From positions 13,563,825 through 13,627,824 of the forward strand of contig NC_019881.2 in assembly GCF_002234675.1 (NCBI RefSeq): a stretch of DNA of 64,000 bases, read 5' to 3'. Both the position numbers and the translations under genes were made by a program. Source of the stretch: Oryzias latipes (taxonomy: Eukaryota > Chordata > Actinopteri > Beloniformes > Adrianichthyidae). Positions 51,955 to 64,000 of this stretch are shown here, in pieces. Every line of letters starts with the position of its first letter. Within the stretch, counting starts at the first letter, position 1. The notes beneath the pieces are model-generated. The model saw only the letters and a list, made by a program, of their open reading frames with translations, searched no databases and was not told the DNA's origin.

Positions 51955-54900
51955 ATGAGCACAGACGGCATAGAAGAGACGGACTCGCTGTGTGAAACTG
52001 ACGAACTGGGTGATGCAGAGCGCTGTGAGGAAGTTGGTGAGAGCAACAACACTCTGTTTTTCGCACACTGTCCCGCCCTTTGAGCGCCAGTTCTTTCACA
52101 AACTTACACCAACTTAGTTATATGAAATAATTTGTTAGTTGGATCTAAGTTCTTTCCACAACAGCTGTTTATTTCTTAAGCAACTTTCAAGAGATTTACA
52201 TCACGTATTGATTTGAAACTGCATTCAAATGTCACACAGATGAGGGTTTTCTTTATATATTTACAGTGAGATAACATCAGAATGCAAAGTGCCTCATCCG
52301 TCTAAAAATAATGTAACCTAAGGGGTGCATTGGCTGCAAGGCCATGAAGATCACAGATAAGGATTTCCTTTGAGTCTAAAACCTCAAGTCAAGCAGCACT
52401 GTACAGTTGGAGCACATTTTGTTTATGTGAGTTATTATGACTATCTGCTTCCAGGCAGCGCAGAATTAAAAACCTCAGGACTCCTATCCCACTCCATAGT
52501 CATGTCTTTTCTATTAAGGGTTTCATATATTTATGCGGGATGTCTGTTAAAAAGCATTATAAAGTGCAAATGGAGAACTTGTGGTTTTGTGTATCGTTCA
52601 GAGAGGACATTATGTGGTTGTGCAGACAGATGCCATCCTTGAGATGATCAAGTTGATCGGACTTGATTAGAAACTACTAGCTGAAGATTGGAGAGAAAAG
52701 AAAGTGAGGAATTTGGGTTCGGTTCAATGGACTTCGTCATCTTTTTGCTCCACCAGGCTCCTCCGCGGAAGAAAAAAAAAGGGTTTCACATTGTGTTACC
52801 ATAGTCACTGTTTTTTATGCAACATCTGGTTTAAGTTATATGACAGGATGTGACGTTGTCTTTACTGGAGGGTGTTTCATCTGCTTTAAAAACAACATAA
52901 ATGCAAATTATAGACTTAATTAATCAGTGTTTTACTTAGTTTCTGTATAGAAAACTTTTTTATGCCACAAATTTTTCAAAACGTTTGCGCAGGAGTTTTA
53001 ACATCAGTAACCACCTTATGGAAAATAAACAAGCTGTCCTGAACTGAGAAGCACCAGGAGACTTAACACGGGTCTGGTTATACCAGAAGCTGTTGCATAT
53101 CTAAGAACAGGCTTTGGGAGTTTGTTGCATCCATTGTGTTTGAAACCACAAATCAGTTTCTACAACATGGCATTTTTAAAGATTTGTCAATGCTTTTTAA
53201 AAGTCTTTCATCACTTCAGAGATGAAGATCAATCACAGCTTTACTGCTAAAGACAACAAAAAACAGCATTGGACATATTTTACATACCAAAATAAATTCA
53301 AGTTAGGTTTTTTTTAAAGGAAAAATATTTTTAAAAAGTGAGATTGCTTTAATCCACTTAATTTACTTTAGCTTGTTAAACTCGAACCAGTATAAATTAA
53401 TCGATATGCCTTTGTAATATACCATTAAATCTGTAAAGTTTCTCAATTATATTTAATAAAAGCCACTTATTTCGTCTTTTAGGAAAACATAAATGCAAAC
53501 ATTGATTGGGTTAAACATGTGGAATTTCTTAGCCCTAACTTTCTTGCAAGAGGATGTATAATTATTTTTTGTCCAATATTTTTCACATTTATATTTGCAA
53601 AAATGCCTTACTGTTTGCTTTTACAAACTCCTTTTGTTATAAAGAATTTATACTTGGTTTTTAGTAATAATAAAGTCCCACTCCGATCATCTTTTGATCT
53701 ATTTTCAAAGCGTTCCCAGTGGTCTTTTAATTATGATTATGCCGTTTTTGGCTTTGAGCAGTAGTATTTCAGAGCTATGCAGTCAGCTGTCATACTGGCA
53801 AAAGCCTTAATAAAATATTTCCCACATCTTACTTGATTAGAAATTGATCATTAGGAATAGGACTTTGGGTAATAATAAGCAAATTACTCTTTTAAGATAT
53901 CGATATTCATAAACTTTAAAAGTTGCTGAAATGAAGTCTCTAGAGGATCAATGCTATAAGGAAGTTAAACCAAAGATGGTTTGCTACATCAAGCTACCAC
54001 TTACAGTTTTGCTGTTCACATTTTTTGATTTTCTTTTTCTTTTTTTCCAGTCTACGCTCAGGAATTTTTACCAACATATCAGTCCATCAGAGAAGGAGAG
54101 ACCGTAACCAAAACACAAGTGGTGAGTGATCGCTTCCTTGGGCTGTAATCAGAATCATAATTACTTTATTGATCCCACGTGTGGGAACTTTGTTCGTTAC
54201 CGTAGCAAATGACAGCATTATCAACATAAGAGAAAATAGAATAAGAATAATTTAAAAACAAAAAATGTAACATAAATGTAAATAGATAAGGTGGTATAAT
54301 TTAAAGAGCCATTTACAGACAATACAGGTAAAGATGTGCAAAGAATTGTGCAAAAGTTATCTGTTACACTGTGAATTATTGTGCAGTGAAATTGTGTTGG
54401 GGAGGAAGGATTTCCAGTATCTGGCAGTTTTGGAGCGAAGCTGTCTGAGCCTCCTAGAGAAGGAGCTCTGCTGTTTGTCCAGAACAGGGTGGAGAGGATG
54501 GTGGAGATAATACAACATGATCAAATTGAATCAGTTAGTTCAAAAGGGGCCCAAGTCCTACTAGTGCTGCCATCTATGGGATAAAGCAAAACCCACGCAA
54601 GAGAGACCCAAGTCCAGGAATTTGGCCCCTCTTGCACTTAATGCATTTTAAATGTCAAGCATTGTCAATACATTACAACAGACTTGAGACTTTTTTGCAC
54701 ATAATCAGATAGCTTTTCCCTTGAAGACCATAGAACGTGTAATATCTCTATTTTGAAAAATTGTGGACTTGGGCCCCTTTTGAACTAACCGATTCAATTA
54801 GGAATAAAGACACCACTTCAATACACAACACCCATAATTCTCTACTCTTAAAAAAATTGAAAGGATTTGGATGATTTAACTGACAATCGTTCCATAAGTA

Positions 54901-57900
54901 CAGCAAAGATAAGACATTTATTGTTGATGTAGCAAGATACAGCAATAGTTAAAAGTTTTCCGGAATTGAACCAAAAAATGTAATAAATGGTCTAAACCAT
55001 AATGAATCATTAACATAAAGTTAGTGTAATTTGCTATAGCACCTTAATACAAAGTTAGAGCAATAGGGGCTCTGTATGTTAAGCCATTGTTGATTGTGTT
55101 CCTCAGGGGTCAAATATAGAGCTTTACACATTTTTACATTTTACATTGTTAACACGTGTAATACTTCAATTGCAATTCAGAAATACAGTAGTTTTTACAG
55201 GAACAAACACATTTTTTAAATAATTTTTCATATTATTTAAAAAAAAAGTTTAAGTTGATTTGAATAAAACATAGTCACTTGTAAATAAGAAATACTGCAG
55301 ATTCAAAAAGTTTACATTTTGAGGGGTTTATTAATGTATATTCAATAAACTAAAAATACTGGAAATTAGATGTAAATACCTAACATTATTTTCAACATAG
55401 TAATATAAATTCTTTTTTAACCCCTCCAGTCTTAACATTAGGTGGAAGATTAATTAGAGCTAGTTGCTACAAAAGTTAGCAATAAAGGTTAAGAAAAAAA
55501 TAAAATAAAATATCAATATTTCTAAACACTTATGATCTATATGCTGATACAGTGATATATAATAGCATATGCTTTCACATAATATACTGTTTTTAGAAAC
55601 ACAGCAAAGAAAATAAATTGCAGAAGAAAGGTAAGGACTAGAAAGTCAACACTCGTCAAATTAATGTACCGGTATATAAAATTGACTATTTTATTCAGGG
55701 AACAGTTTTTACAAATATATCTGTTGCTATTATTGTTCGTCTATTCTTTAGGGCATATGTTCATTTATGTACATTTACGGTATGTGGTTTTAGATAGATT
55801 AATAGACAGACATGTGTTTTTCTTGTTAAGCAGATAAAATTTAAGATCCTACAGGTTTTATCCTTTCGTCTTGTTTTTAGACTTTTGTTTTAATGTTTTG
55901 TACATTAAAAACAATAAAAATGACCACTGAAAGGGCTTTTTTTACATTAAGTGCAGTCCTCAAAACATGAGCTGGAGATTTTTTATGCTTAGTGGCAGCG
56001 GTCATGGTGTGTGGAGAGTGGGAGGGTTGGAGACGAAGGGCGGGTGTTGCATTGTTTTGTAGACTCTTTCCATCATCCTGTCTGGGCCCAGTTCACAGAT
56101 GAAAACATCCTGTGAGAGACAGCTTATGACCACCTAGCCGGCCTTTTGCTCACAGACATGTTCTGTATTTATAACATTATGGAGGAAGATGAGGAGGAGT
56201 ATGTAGATCAGCCAGCAGATTTACCTGATGGGCCTCATTTTTACCCACAGGTAGAATTCAATGACAAACCTGAGTCGCTGTTCTTCAACGATGGGATTCG
56301 AAGGATCGATTTCATCCTGGTGTATGAAGATGAGGACAAGAAGGAGTTTGAGAAGAGGACCATGTCCCAGAGGCGCAAGGTAATGTTTTTCACATTTTCT
56401 TATGTTATAGTTTCAGCTTATGTTGTTGGAAAAGGCTTATAAGGACTTGACTTCAAAAGATCCTTTCAGAAGTTGACATCAACAACATTTTGTGAGGAAA
56501 CTTAAGAAAAAAGTTGTGACTGTTTTACAGCGAAAATATAAATGCGCAAAACTATTTTAAAATCATTTAAAGGTCGAATTCCGATCAAACTAACTTGATA
56601 AAACTAACAAGTTTTGCTTAATATGAAGCTAAAAGAAGATAATTGACAAATGTTTCAAAATGCATAGTAGCTAAGGCGCTGTATTTGCTCTTTGATGGGA
56701 ATCTTCATAACCAAATGTTTATGAGGTTAAATATGGCTTTAACCTTTGACATTTTAGCTTTCTAAGATTCATTTGCTTAGGGAGGAGGAGCAAATGAAAA
56801 GAACCGTTTGCTCACTTAATCTCTGCCAGGCAGATCGAAACAAAACCACGATCTTTGCCAAGTCTAGATATTTCTGAAAATGTGGTTTAAGATGGAATAG
56901 AACAGAAGACACAAACACAATCTGACGCTCGGAGGTGGGATTATTTCCACCTATGTCTTTCGCAAGAGGCTTACAGGAGTATTTGTGCAATGTCATGTTT
57001 GGAAAACAGAGGTTGCGCGCTTTAAAGTTATAAGAGTCAACAACACAATCTCCAGGAAGTTATGAAAGGCAGGCTGTCATTTTCAGAAGCTGAAATCTGG
57101 CCATCTTGACTGAAAGGATAAGTAACAGTTTACAAGAAAATGACATGTTCTTTCTTGAAAATAATCCTTATCATACATTTTTCACATCATGTGCCTGGGT
57201 TTGGAGGTGCCCTAACTTGAAAGCTACAACAGTAACATGTCTAGCAGTAAAACCTAAATCAGTGAAAGCGGACCATCCTGTTACAGGGTTCCTTGGAAAA
57301 CGGGCAGCAGAACATTTCTTACTTCATCTGCTGTAATTCCCCCGGTCTTAGTCATAGCAGATCAAGCTAAATCTGGTTCAGAGGAAGTTTGGGCTGCTGA
57401 CTCCTCCAAGGACTTGATCCCATTTCTATTTACCCCCAGACAAATGTTTCACAATATTTGTTCTCCTCTGGCTTCTGGGGAGGAGTGGTTAAACCAACTT
57501 GTTCTTTTTCAATTATATTTATGGTTATGAAGTCTTAAAACAAAATCTCATCCTTTAGAGCCCTTATTCAGTGAAAATCATCTGGTATTCCTTTTTCTTT
57601 GTGTTTGATCCAAACCAAGTATCTAACCACTCTCATAAAAAATACCATCATGATAAATGTGTTTCTTAAAAGGAATCCTAATGACGTATTTTGTTTTCTT
57701 CATTTCTAATGGGGTTAATTCATCCTCACATACTTAATCTCTGACCTAAAAAGAATACAAAACATTTTTAGCATTAAAGCTCTTAACACACATTAAGGTC
57801 GCACTATTAGTGAGCAATATTGTGATGACGAAATAACTTGCGATGCCTGAACTAATGGCAAAACAACTAAATGCATCTTTCCAGTTCACTACAACAGTTT

Positions 57901-60900
57901 ATTTAAAAGAAGAGTCAACATAATTTAAATTATACTCCAAATGAGTCTCGTAGGAGGCAAACATCTAACAAAAGGGCTTCATCCGATTGGTCAAATGCAT
58001 AAAGGGATTTATTTGATTCATTAAATATTCAAGCTGCCATAAGATTGTTTTTGCACATGTACTGGTAACCATTTATATCAATTTTCGCAGACTTTTGCGA
58101 TATGCATATTGCACAGCTTTAAATTACGATAATGATAAACGTGTGATTTATTGTGCAGGCCTAACACACATTCAGTTTTTTAAATTATCTTTCAAATTTA
58201 GCATGTATGTGTAAAAAATAGCAATTTGAATAATTACCAGTACATAATCTATTTTTCTAATAAAGACTTTCCTGGAGTCTGGGATCCAGCCACCTGCATG
58301 TCAGTTGTATATGGCCCCTCCAATGTCAATAGTGGTCAATCTGATCACTATAACACTGATTCACGTTCAACGTGATCTGAAACTTTTTCTCATGACGAAT
58401 AAGGAGACATTTTATGGAATTACTGAGCGCAGGTTATAATATTTTGGATTATTAATTAAAACTTGCATTGTATCAGAAGGACAGCAGTATAATACAAATA
58501 ACACATTTTTAATTGAGATACGTTAATCTAAAGACCCACTTCAATAAAAATTGTGTTTTTGGCATTTTTTACATGTTCTTTAAGCATTTTTCTGATGATG
58601 AAGGACATAGATCAAGAGTTTTTTTTATTCAATCATTGTGAATCAGAAGCAGACAAAAAATGCAGTTTAATAATAATAATATAAGGACACTGTACAGGTT
58701 AAAAAGAAACACAATAAAATTACAACATGTAAAATACAAGAAATAAGATAAAATCATTAATAAAATCAGATAGCAGAAGATGAAAAATTGTGATCAGGGA
58801 AAGCAAGTTTAAACAGATGGGTTTTGAGTTTGGATTTAAACATTGAAAAGGAGTCTATGTTACGGATATCTGAGGAGAGAGAGTTCCAGAGTTTGGGAGC
58901 CGAGCGGCTGAAGATATGGCTCCCCATGATCACCATACAGGCCGGACGGAAGGAAAGCTGAAGGGAGGAAGAAGACCGGAGAGAGTGAGAGGGAGTGTTA
59001 ACATGGAGGAGGTTAGAAAAATACGAGGGAGCCAGGTTATGGAGGGCTTTGAACGTGTAGAGAAGGAGTTTGAATTGAATCTGAAAGCTACTGGAAGCCA
59101 GTGCAGCTGCTGGAGCACGGGAGCGATATGATGGAAGAAAGGAGTTCTGGTGATGATGCGGGCAGCTGAATTCTGGACCAATTGGAGTTTATTAAGAGGT
59201 TTCTTGGGAAGACCAGAGAGAAGTGCATTGCAGTAGTCAATGCAAGATGTGATCAGACTATGAACTAAAATGGAGGCAGAGTGGACGGTGAAGGAGGGGC
59301 AGAGACGATTGATATTGCGTAGATGAAAGTATGCAGACCGAGTACCGGAAATGCTATTAATGTTAGATTGAAAGGAAAGAGTTTATTTGTTATATAAAAA
59401 ATATGCTTCTCTGCCACAACCTTCCTGGTGCAACCTCTTAGCAACAGCTCTGCACCAACTCAGAGGCGACTTTCTAGTGAACTACTGTCGTTCTGCTGAA
59501 ACGATGACCTAGAAAACGATACATTTTTTAAATTTAAGCTAAAAACAGCATAATCTTAATTAAAAGGCCAATGGAAGCACTTTTACTATAGATCAAAAGA
59601 TGATCGAGTGGGCCTTCAAAAATGAACAGTTTTGTATCATCTTATATAAATGCATCGTTAATCAAAACGTGTGAAGTTCATCTCTATCCAGAAGCAAATT
59701 TCAAACATATAAATAGAAGATTTACTCTTTTTGCTTAAATTTATGTTTAAATTTAGTTATGATCTAGTGAGCATTAGTAGAACACTTACATTAGCCTTCT
59801 ACCAGTACTTATTCTGTGTGTTATTTGTTGTATAGTATTCACTAAGCTGGGGTCGCTGTCTTTGGTCACCCCAGAAAAAACAATTCTAGTCTCCAGTTGA
59901 TCAGAAAGTCACAGATGGGCAAACAACCACAACCACATGTGGTCATGGCGATTTCAAAGATCATTTACTGACTGAGGAGGAAGCTTAAGTTCCTCTGAGA
60001 GAAAACAAGCTTTATAAGTTTGAATGAACCAATCTAAAGCATGCAATTATAGGCTGGGCTCGAGGAGTCAGGAGCCAACAGGAATACATGATCAAACATT
60101 TTTTAAATTCCTGTGCATATGAGCACTTTAATAGATAAAATAACACAACATTTTCAGAGTTCTGATAATGTCACCATCCTGCAAAAATAACACAGTAAAT
60201 GAGTTTTGTTTTTCTTAACAGAATAACAGAATTATTTCAAACATGAGGTTCCTTCTGTTTTAATATACAATAACTTACTTGTTTTTAAAGTAAATACACT
60301 CCCAGGAGCATTCAGACATAATAGGTTCTTGGAAATAGTAGGCATGAATGCATTGTGAAAACAAAGCTCCCTTACACAAAGGACTTCAACGGACCTCCAC
60401 TAAAAGAGTTAAAAGATATGAACAGAGTGTAATCTCTTCTCTCTCTTTGCTCTCTGTGCTAGTATATGACTTAATTTGTATTTTTGTGGCATGGTTTGCA
60501 TGAATTTTGTAATTCTTACCTGTTTTACCGGTTGGTTGTGCACTGGGACGTACTGAAGGGAAATAAGTGAAGCCTGTGCTGGCTAGGACAGGAAACCGTA
60601 TGCAGCAAACAAATCTATATAAAAGTGTGACAGTTTGTCAGGATTTCCTGATTGTATGAAACAATGTTGACATTTATTCTTGACTTGTCTGGTTTTTTTA
60701 AGAGTTTGAAATTTTGCAGTAGCAAAACAAAAATCGTATTTGTGCATTTTCCTGTGTTCCCCGTAGAGACGGCGGGAGTACTTTGAGGCCAGCCTGATGA
60801 AAATGGGCTTGGAGCTGGAAGCCACTCCATCTGTAAGTGGAATATGTTTTAAAGACCTACTCCAATCACCTTTTAAATTATTTTCAGTAATCCCAGAGGT

Positions 60901-63900
60901 CTTTTTATTATAATTATGTCATTTTTGTCAAAATCTAAAAAACTGTGTCTTTTTCTAGAACATAGTTTTACAGAGTGGCAGGAGTTCATTAGAAATTTCC
61001 CCATTGATTTGTGGGCGGGACTGTTGACGTGCTGCAGCCCCGCCCCCCTTACCATCTGTGGCTGAGAGCTGTCAGTTTACATGCTCTCCCACTAGCTTAC
61101 AGCTTCTCACACCCATTACTGTTGCATCAAAAATGGCGAACAACATTGGAGCCATACAGGTTTAAGCCAAATGGCGACTCTGACGAGGAAAACGAAAACG
61201 TACATGGATCTATTTGTCTGAAAGTTGATGCATCAAAATGGAGCAGAGCAGGGAGTTTGTGGCCCCGCCCAGTGTATTGTCTGTGTTACAAAATGATCTA
61301 TTTCGAACTGTTTTTTATCGTCTGACATGATTCATAATGACTTCAATAAAGAAATACTCAGAAATACATTTTAAAGCTTAACTTTCTTTATATATGTTCT
61401 ATATCATGAGAAAAATGTCTCAAGAACACGTTTAAAACACACAAAAAATACCATTTGCCTCAGAGTGGGTCTTTAAGGTTCTTTTTAGCTTGTGTCTCTT
61501 TTCAACCAACTGTGCTTTGTGTTGCAGGTAGTCAACGACAAACTAATGTTTGTCAAAGTTCACCTGCCGTGGGATGTGTTGTGCACCTACGCCGAGGTCT
61601 TACACATCAAGCTTCCCATCCGGCCCAACGACATGACCCCTCGCCCCTCCATGTGGCGCTTCTTCACCTGCATAACAAAGCACTTTTACCCCGACGAAAA
61701 GCTGATCCAGAAAGAGGTGGAATTTTTCACCGCCCCCTTTGAGAAGAACCGTCAGGACTGCTTCTACATCAAGGACAAAGATCTTTTCTTCACGCCGTCC
61801 ATGAGGAGCAGGATGGTAAGTTTCTGCACATTCTTAGACAAAGATCTTGGCCTGATAGTTTCTTTGAACATGTTCAAATGATGTTATCGAAACCAAACGC
61901 ACAGCTACATTCTTTGCCCATAACTTCCCTTTCCTTCTTCCGCTTTTCAGGCATGTTATATCTTGAGCAAGGCCCAATATGAAATTCGAGGTAACATCAT
62001 CAAGTTTGGCATCACCAAGCTGCTGAATTCTGGGGTGTACAAAGCTGCCTACCCCCTTCACGATGTAGGGTTTCTATGTTGTTTCAAAGTAAAATCTGTC
62101 GATAAAGATCAACTATGATTCATAGAGTATGTTGTGTTTTTGTTTGCTTGTTGTTTTTTTTAACTTAAGGGCAAGTTCAATGTTAAGTCCAAAGAAGAAG
62201 CTCCCAGTGAGAGGTACCTGCTTTATAACGAATGGGCAAATCCCAAGAACTTCTACAAGATGCAGCCTCTTGACCTCATAAGGTGAGCTAAAGATCTCCT
62301 GTTCCCCTCACAAATATTTTGGTTGTTTAACTATCATCTTAAGAACTTTAAATGTTTGTGACAGTCTGAATTCTTATCTTGAACAGGAAATACTATGGAG
62401 AGAAGGTTGGGATTTACTTCGCCTGGCTAGGTTTCTACACAATGATGTTGGCAGTGGCTGCTGTTGTGGGACTGGGCTGTTTTATTTATGGACTCAAAAG
62501 TCAAGAAACAAGCACCTGGAGGTACTGCAAAGTAGATTTTTGACGTTCAATTTGATGTAAATGTTCTTTTTTTGTGTCTTTATTTTTAACGATTTCTGTT
62601 TTGTGTTTGAATCTCTGAAGCAAAGAAGTTTGTGACCCAGACATTGGGGGGAAGATTGTCATGTGTCCTCAGTGTGACCTGTGCAAATACTGGATACTGA
62701 ACAGCACCTGTGAAACTTCCCAAGTAAGATTTGCTTCAAGCATTCCTACACTATAAAGTCTTTGGGATCTCTAGTGGGGATCTGAATTTGCTCTTTTTGT
62801 TAACCTCAGTCTGTGCATACATTTTGTTAATGTTGGTTACTATGACAACAAAAGAGCAAGTATAGTCCTTAAATTTTATGACACTGTTCTACCTATAAAT
62901 TTTTGGTTTTAAGTTAGGATTTTTCTTTCTTTTAGAAACTGTCTATATTTGATAACTTTGGGACGCTGGTGTTTGCAGTTTTCATGTCCATCTGGGGTAA
63001 GTCTGCCAGTTACAGAATCACTTTTTACCTTATTAACACCACCACTTCAAGGGATTTATGTCTTTTTGAGTATTTTTGACATTAAAAAACGTTAACAGGG
63101 GTTTGCAACCTTCAACGATTCAAGATTAATTTGGCTTAGCTCACCCTTTAGAAAAATTAGACACTGATTTTTTTTTATGTTATTGTTACCATAATGAATA
63201 ATATAAATGAAATATTGTTTTTTTTTTTGCTTAAAAAAAAAAAAGAAATGGTCATTTTTGACAAAGATTCCCCATGACTTCTTTTCAAAATAAAATACAC
63301 CTCTTGTCACATTAAATCATCTCAATGCAGTAAATTTAATAATGTCAACAGTAAGTTAAAAAAAAAAGAAATATAACAAACAAAAATTAAATCAAGTGAC
63401 CCTTACCATATTTTTTAACCATAAGTCACACTTAAAATTCTTGATTTTTTTTTTATATATAAAATCTGCTTTATAATCCAGTGCACCTTGAATATAAATC
63501 CTGGTTGTGTTTACTGACCTCAGATTGATTTTTGGTGGTAAATGGTGGGTACTATTGTCAGGAGTCTCGCTGAGTGATATGTACTGTTCTTCAACTGTTT
63601 AAAGTTTGAATTGGTTTACTTTACTTCTTTTACTTCACTACTAACTTCTTACTTTACATTTACTTTCTAAAATTAAAACCTTGATTAACTTTAATCAGAG
63701 AGCCACAATGGAAGGGTAAAAGACACATACTGTATGTGGCTCCAGAGCCTCAGTTCTAGATCAACCTTTGAAATCCAGTTGAAGAACAGAATCCAGCAAT
63801 GACATGCCTGTGATGTCATGTTATTTCCTTCTCTAACTGGACCTCATGGCTTTTTTTCTTGCACCTGTATGTTTCTTGTAGTCACTTTGTTCCTGGAGTT

Positions 63901-64000
63901 TTGGAAGCGCTACCAGGCCGAGCTGGAGTACGAATGGGACACTGTGGAATTTCTGGAGCAGGAAGAGCCACCTCGCCCTGAATACGAGGCCAGATGTATT
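51955..64000 (+). CDS. ano6: Anoctamin-6 (TMEM16F), 5' part, runs off the window
   Basis: Exons: 51955-52036, 54051-54121, 56251-56379, 60767-60832, 61528-61815, 61951-62064, 62170-62282, 62387-62521, 62621-62723, 62936-62996 and 63882 onward (open at 64000). They give 427 aa of roughly 900. Residues from [15 protein letters not shown] onward match ANO6 best, for example [42 protein letters not shown] and [20 protein letters not shown]. The cytosolic dimerisation domain is complete. The first transmembrane helix is in exon 8 ([20 protein letters not shown]). The extracellular Cys-rich loop follows in exon 9 ([20 protein letters not shown]). Family role: Ca2+-activated phospholipid scramblase and ion channel of the plasma membrane. 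The calcium-binding helices lie beyond the window. Exons 1-2 are less conserved and chosen by phase, splice sites and acidity. An alternative 5' end is listed at 56158-56250. Confidence 0.94.
53671..53775 (+). mobile_element. TTAA-family MITE, left-end fragment
   Basis: 'aataaagtcccactccgatc', 'atcttttgatctatttt' and 'gttcccagtggtcttttaat' match the first 100 bp of the family and then stop. It lies in ano6 intron 1. Confidence 0.72.
54150..54505 (-). mobile_element. LINE 3' end, reverse orientation
   Basis: The plus strand begins 'ttactttattgatcccacg', a retroelement 3' tail common in fish. On the minus strand a frame with [20 protein letters not shown] resembles the last residues of a Rex1/CR1-type LINE ORF. 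It is 5' truncated and lies in ano6 intron 2. Confidence 0.6.
54525..54798. mobile_element. MITE with 34 bp terminal inverted repeats
   Basis: The left arm 54525-54558 (ATTGAATCAGTTAGTTCAAA...) and right arm 54765-54798 are reverse complements with one mismatch and share the motif GGGGCCCAAGTCC. The interior is AT-rich and non-coding. It lies next to the LINE fragment in ano6 intron 2. Confidence 0.82.
56158..56250 (+). CDS. ano6: Candidate alternative first coding exon of ano6
   Basis: An open frame runs straight into exon 3 without a stop and in the same phase. It has ATGs at 56158 and 56179, the latter in good context (ATTATGG). From 56179 it reads [20 protein letters not shown], very like the MEEEEDDDD acidic start of human ANO6. 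If used, transcription would start just upstream and the acceptor at 56250 would be bypassed. The alternative is chance readthrough of intron 2. Confidence 0.5.
58535..59615 (-). mobile_element. TTAA-family MITE (reverse), split by a LINE fragment
   Basis: The left end TAAAGACCCACTTC and right end 'aaaagatgatcgagtgggcc' are the reversed family ends. The interior is interrupted at about 58665-59376. It lies in ano6 intron 3. Confidence 0.75.
58665..59376 (-). mobile_element. LINE reverse-transcriptase C-terminal fragment
   Basis: The minus strand encodes [18 protein letters not shown] followed by [16 protein letters not shown] and FKAL/LAP-like residues with frameshifts. This is the characteristic C-terminal end of fish L2/Rex-type LINE reverse transcriptases. 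It is 5' truncated and lies inside a TTAA MITE. Confidence 0.78.
60853..61472 (+). mobile_element. TTAA-family MITE copy in ano6 intron 4
   Basis: Flanked by TTAA at 60849-60852 and 61473-61476. The ends are AGACCTACTCC and GAGTGGGTCT. The acidic frame is recognisable ([20 protein letters not shown]). It ends about 50 bp before ano6 exon 5. Confidence 0.84.
63400..63540. mobile_element. Diverged relative of the TAAGTCGCAC element
   Basis: 'accatattttttaaccataa', 'gtcacacttaaaattcttga' and 'tataatccagtgcaccttga' match, with decay, a fish repeat whose ends read TACCGTATTTT-CCATAAGTCGCAC. It lies in the intron before the last visible ano6 exon. Confidence 0.55.

Noticed and set aside
58930-59181. 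Minus-strand frame as a host protein
   Set aside because: It is the C-terminal end of a LINE reverse transcriptase.

Overview
This is nuclear DNA from a vertebrate, almost certainly a teleost fish. Genes are split into many short exons with GT-AG introns, several only about 70-80 bp long. The spaces between exons hold tRNA-derived SINEs, LINE 3' ends, MITEs and hAT-like elements of fish type. The predicted proteins resemble vertebrate families end to end. A percomorph such as a medaka relative is a guess, not something the sequence proves. || Six protein-coding genes and one retropseudogene could be reconstructed exon by exon, with every splice phase closing. They are lmod2 (minus, 1220-9443, 547 aa), asb15 (minus, 11360-17080, 583 aa), a golga4-derived processed pseudogene (plus, about 18205-18760), kitlg (plus, 22511-27588, 245 aa), an unnamed gene joining a TIN2-like (shelterin) N-terminal domain to 11 C2H2 zinc fingers (plus, 29713-38281, 770 aa), ints13/asunder (minus, 43752-50095, 701 aa) and the 5' half of ano6/TMEM16F (plus, 51955 to beyond the window end). 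The genes do not form a pathway. lmod2 and asb15 are muscle genes that are also neighbours on human chromosome 7. kitlg, ints13 and ano6 have human counterparts on chromosome 12. The window therefore joins two conserved blocks, with the zinc-finger gene between kitlg and ints13. || The most unusual gene is the TIN2-N/zinc-finger fusion. Its N-terminal half is spread over six small exons, including an easily missed 111 bp exon at 32522-32632. || The rest is repeat-rich. A TTAA-flanked MITE family is present in or near almost every gene, at 25.3, 36.0, 41.2, 46.0, 49.2, 58.5 and 60.9 kb plus fragments, and several copies share an acidic reading frame. A 1470 bp hAT-type element at 34116-35585 has a perfect 8 bp target duplication. 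There are nested insertions (SINE in MITE, LINE in MITE, hAT MITE in SINE). An insertion at 7302-7853 in lmod2 intron 2 is assembled from a copied lmod2 exon/intron segment plus an inverted copy of nearby DNA. Intergenic stretches (9.4-11.4, 17.1-22.5, 27.6-29.7, 38.3-43.7 and 50.1-52.0 kb) show no further genes that I can support.
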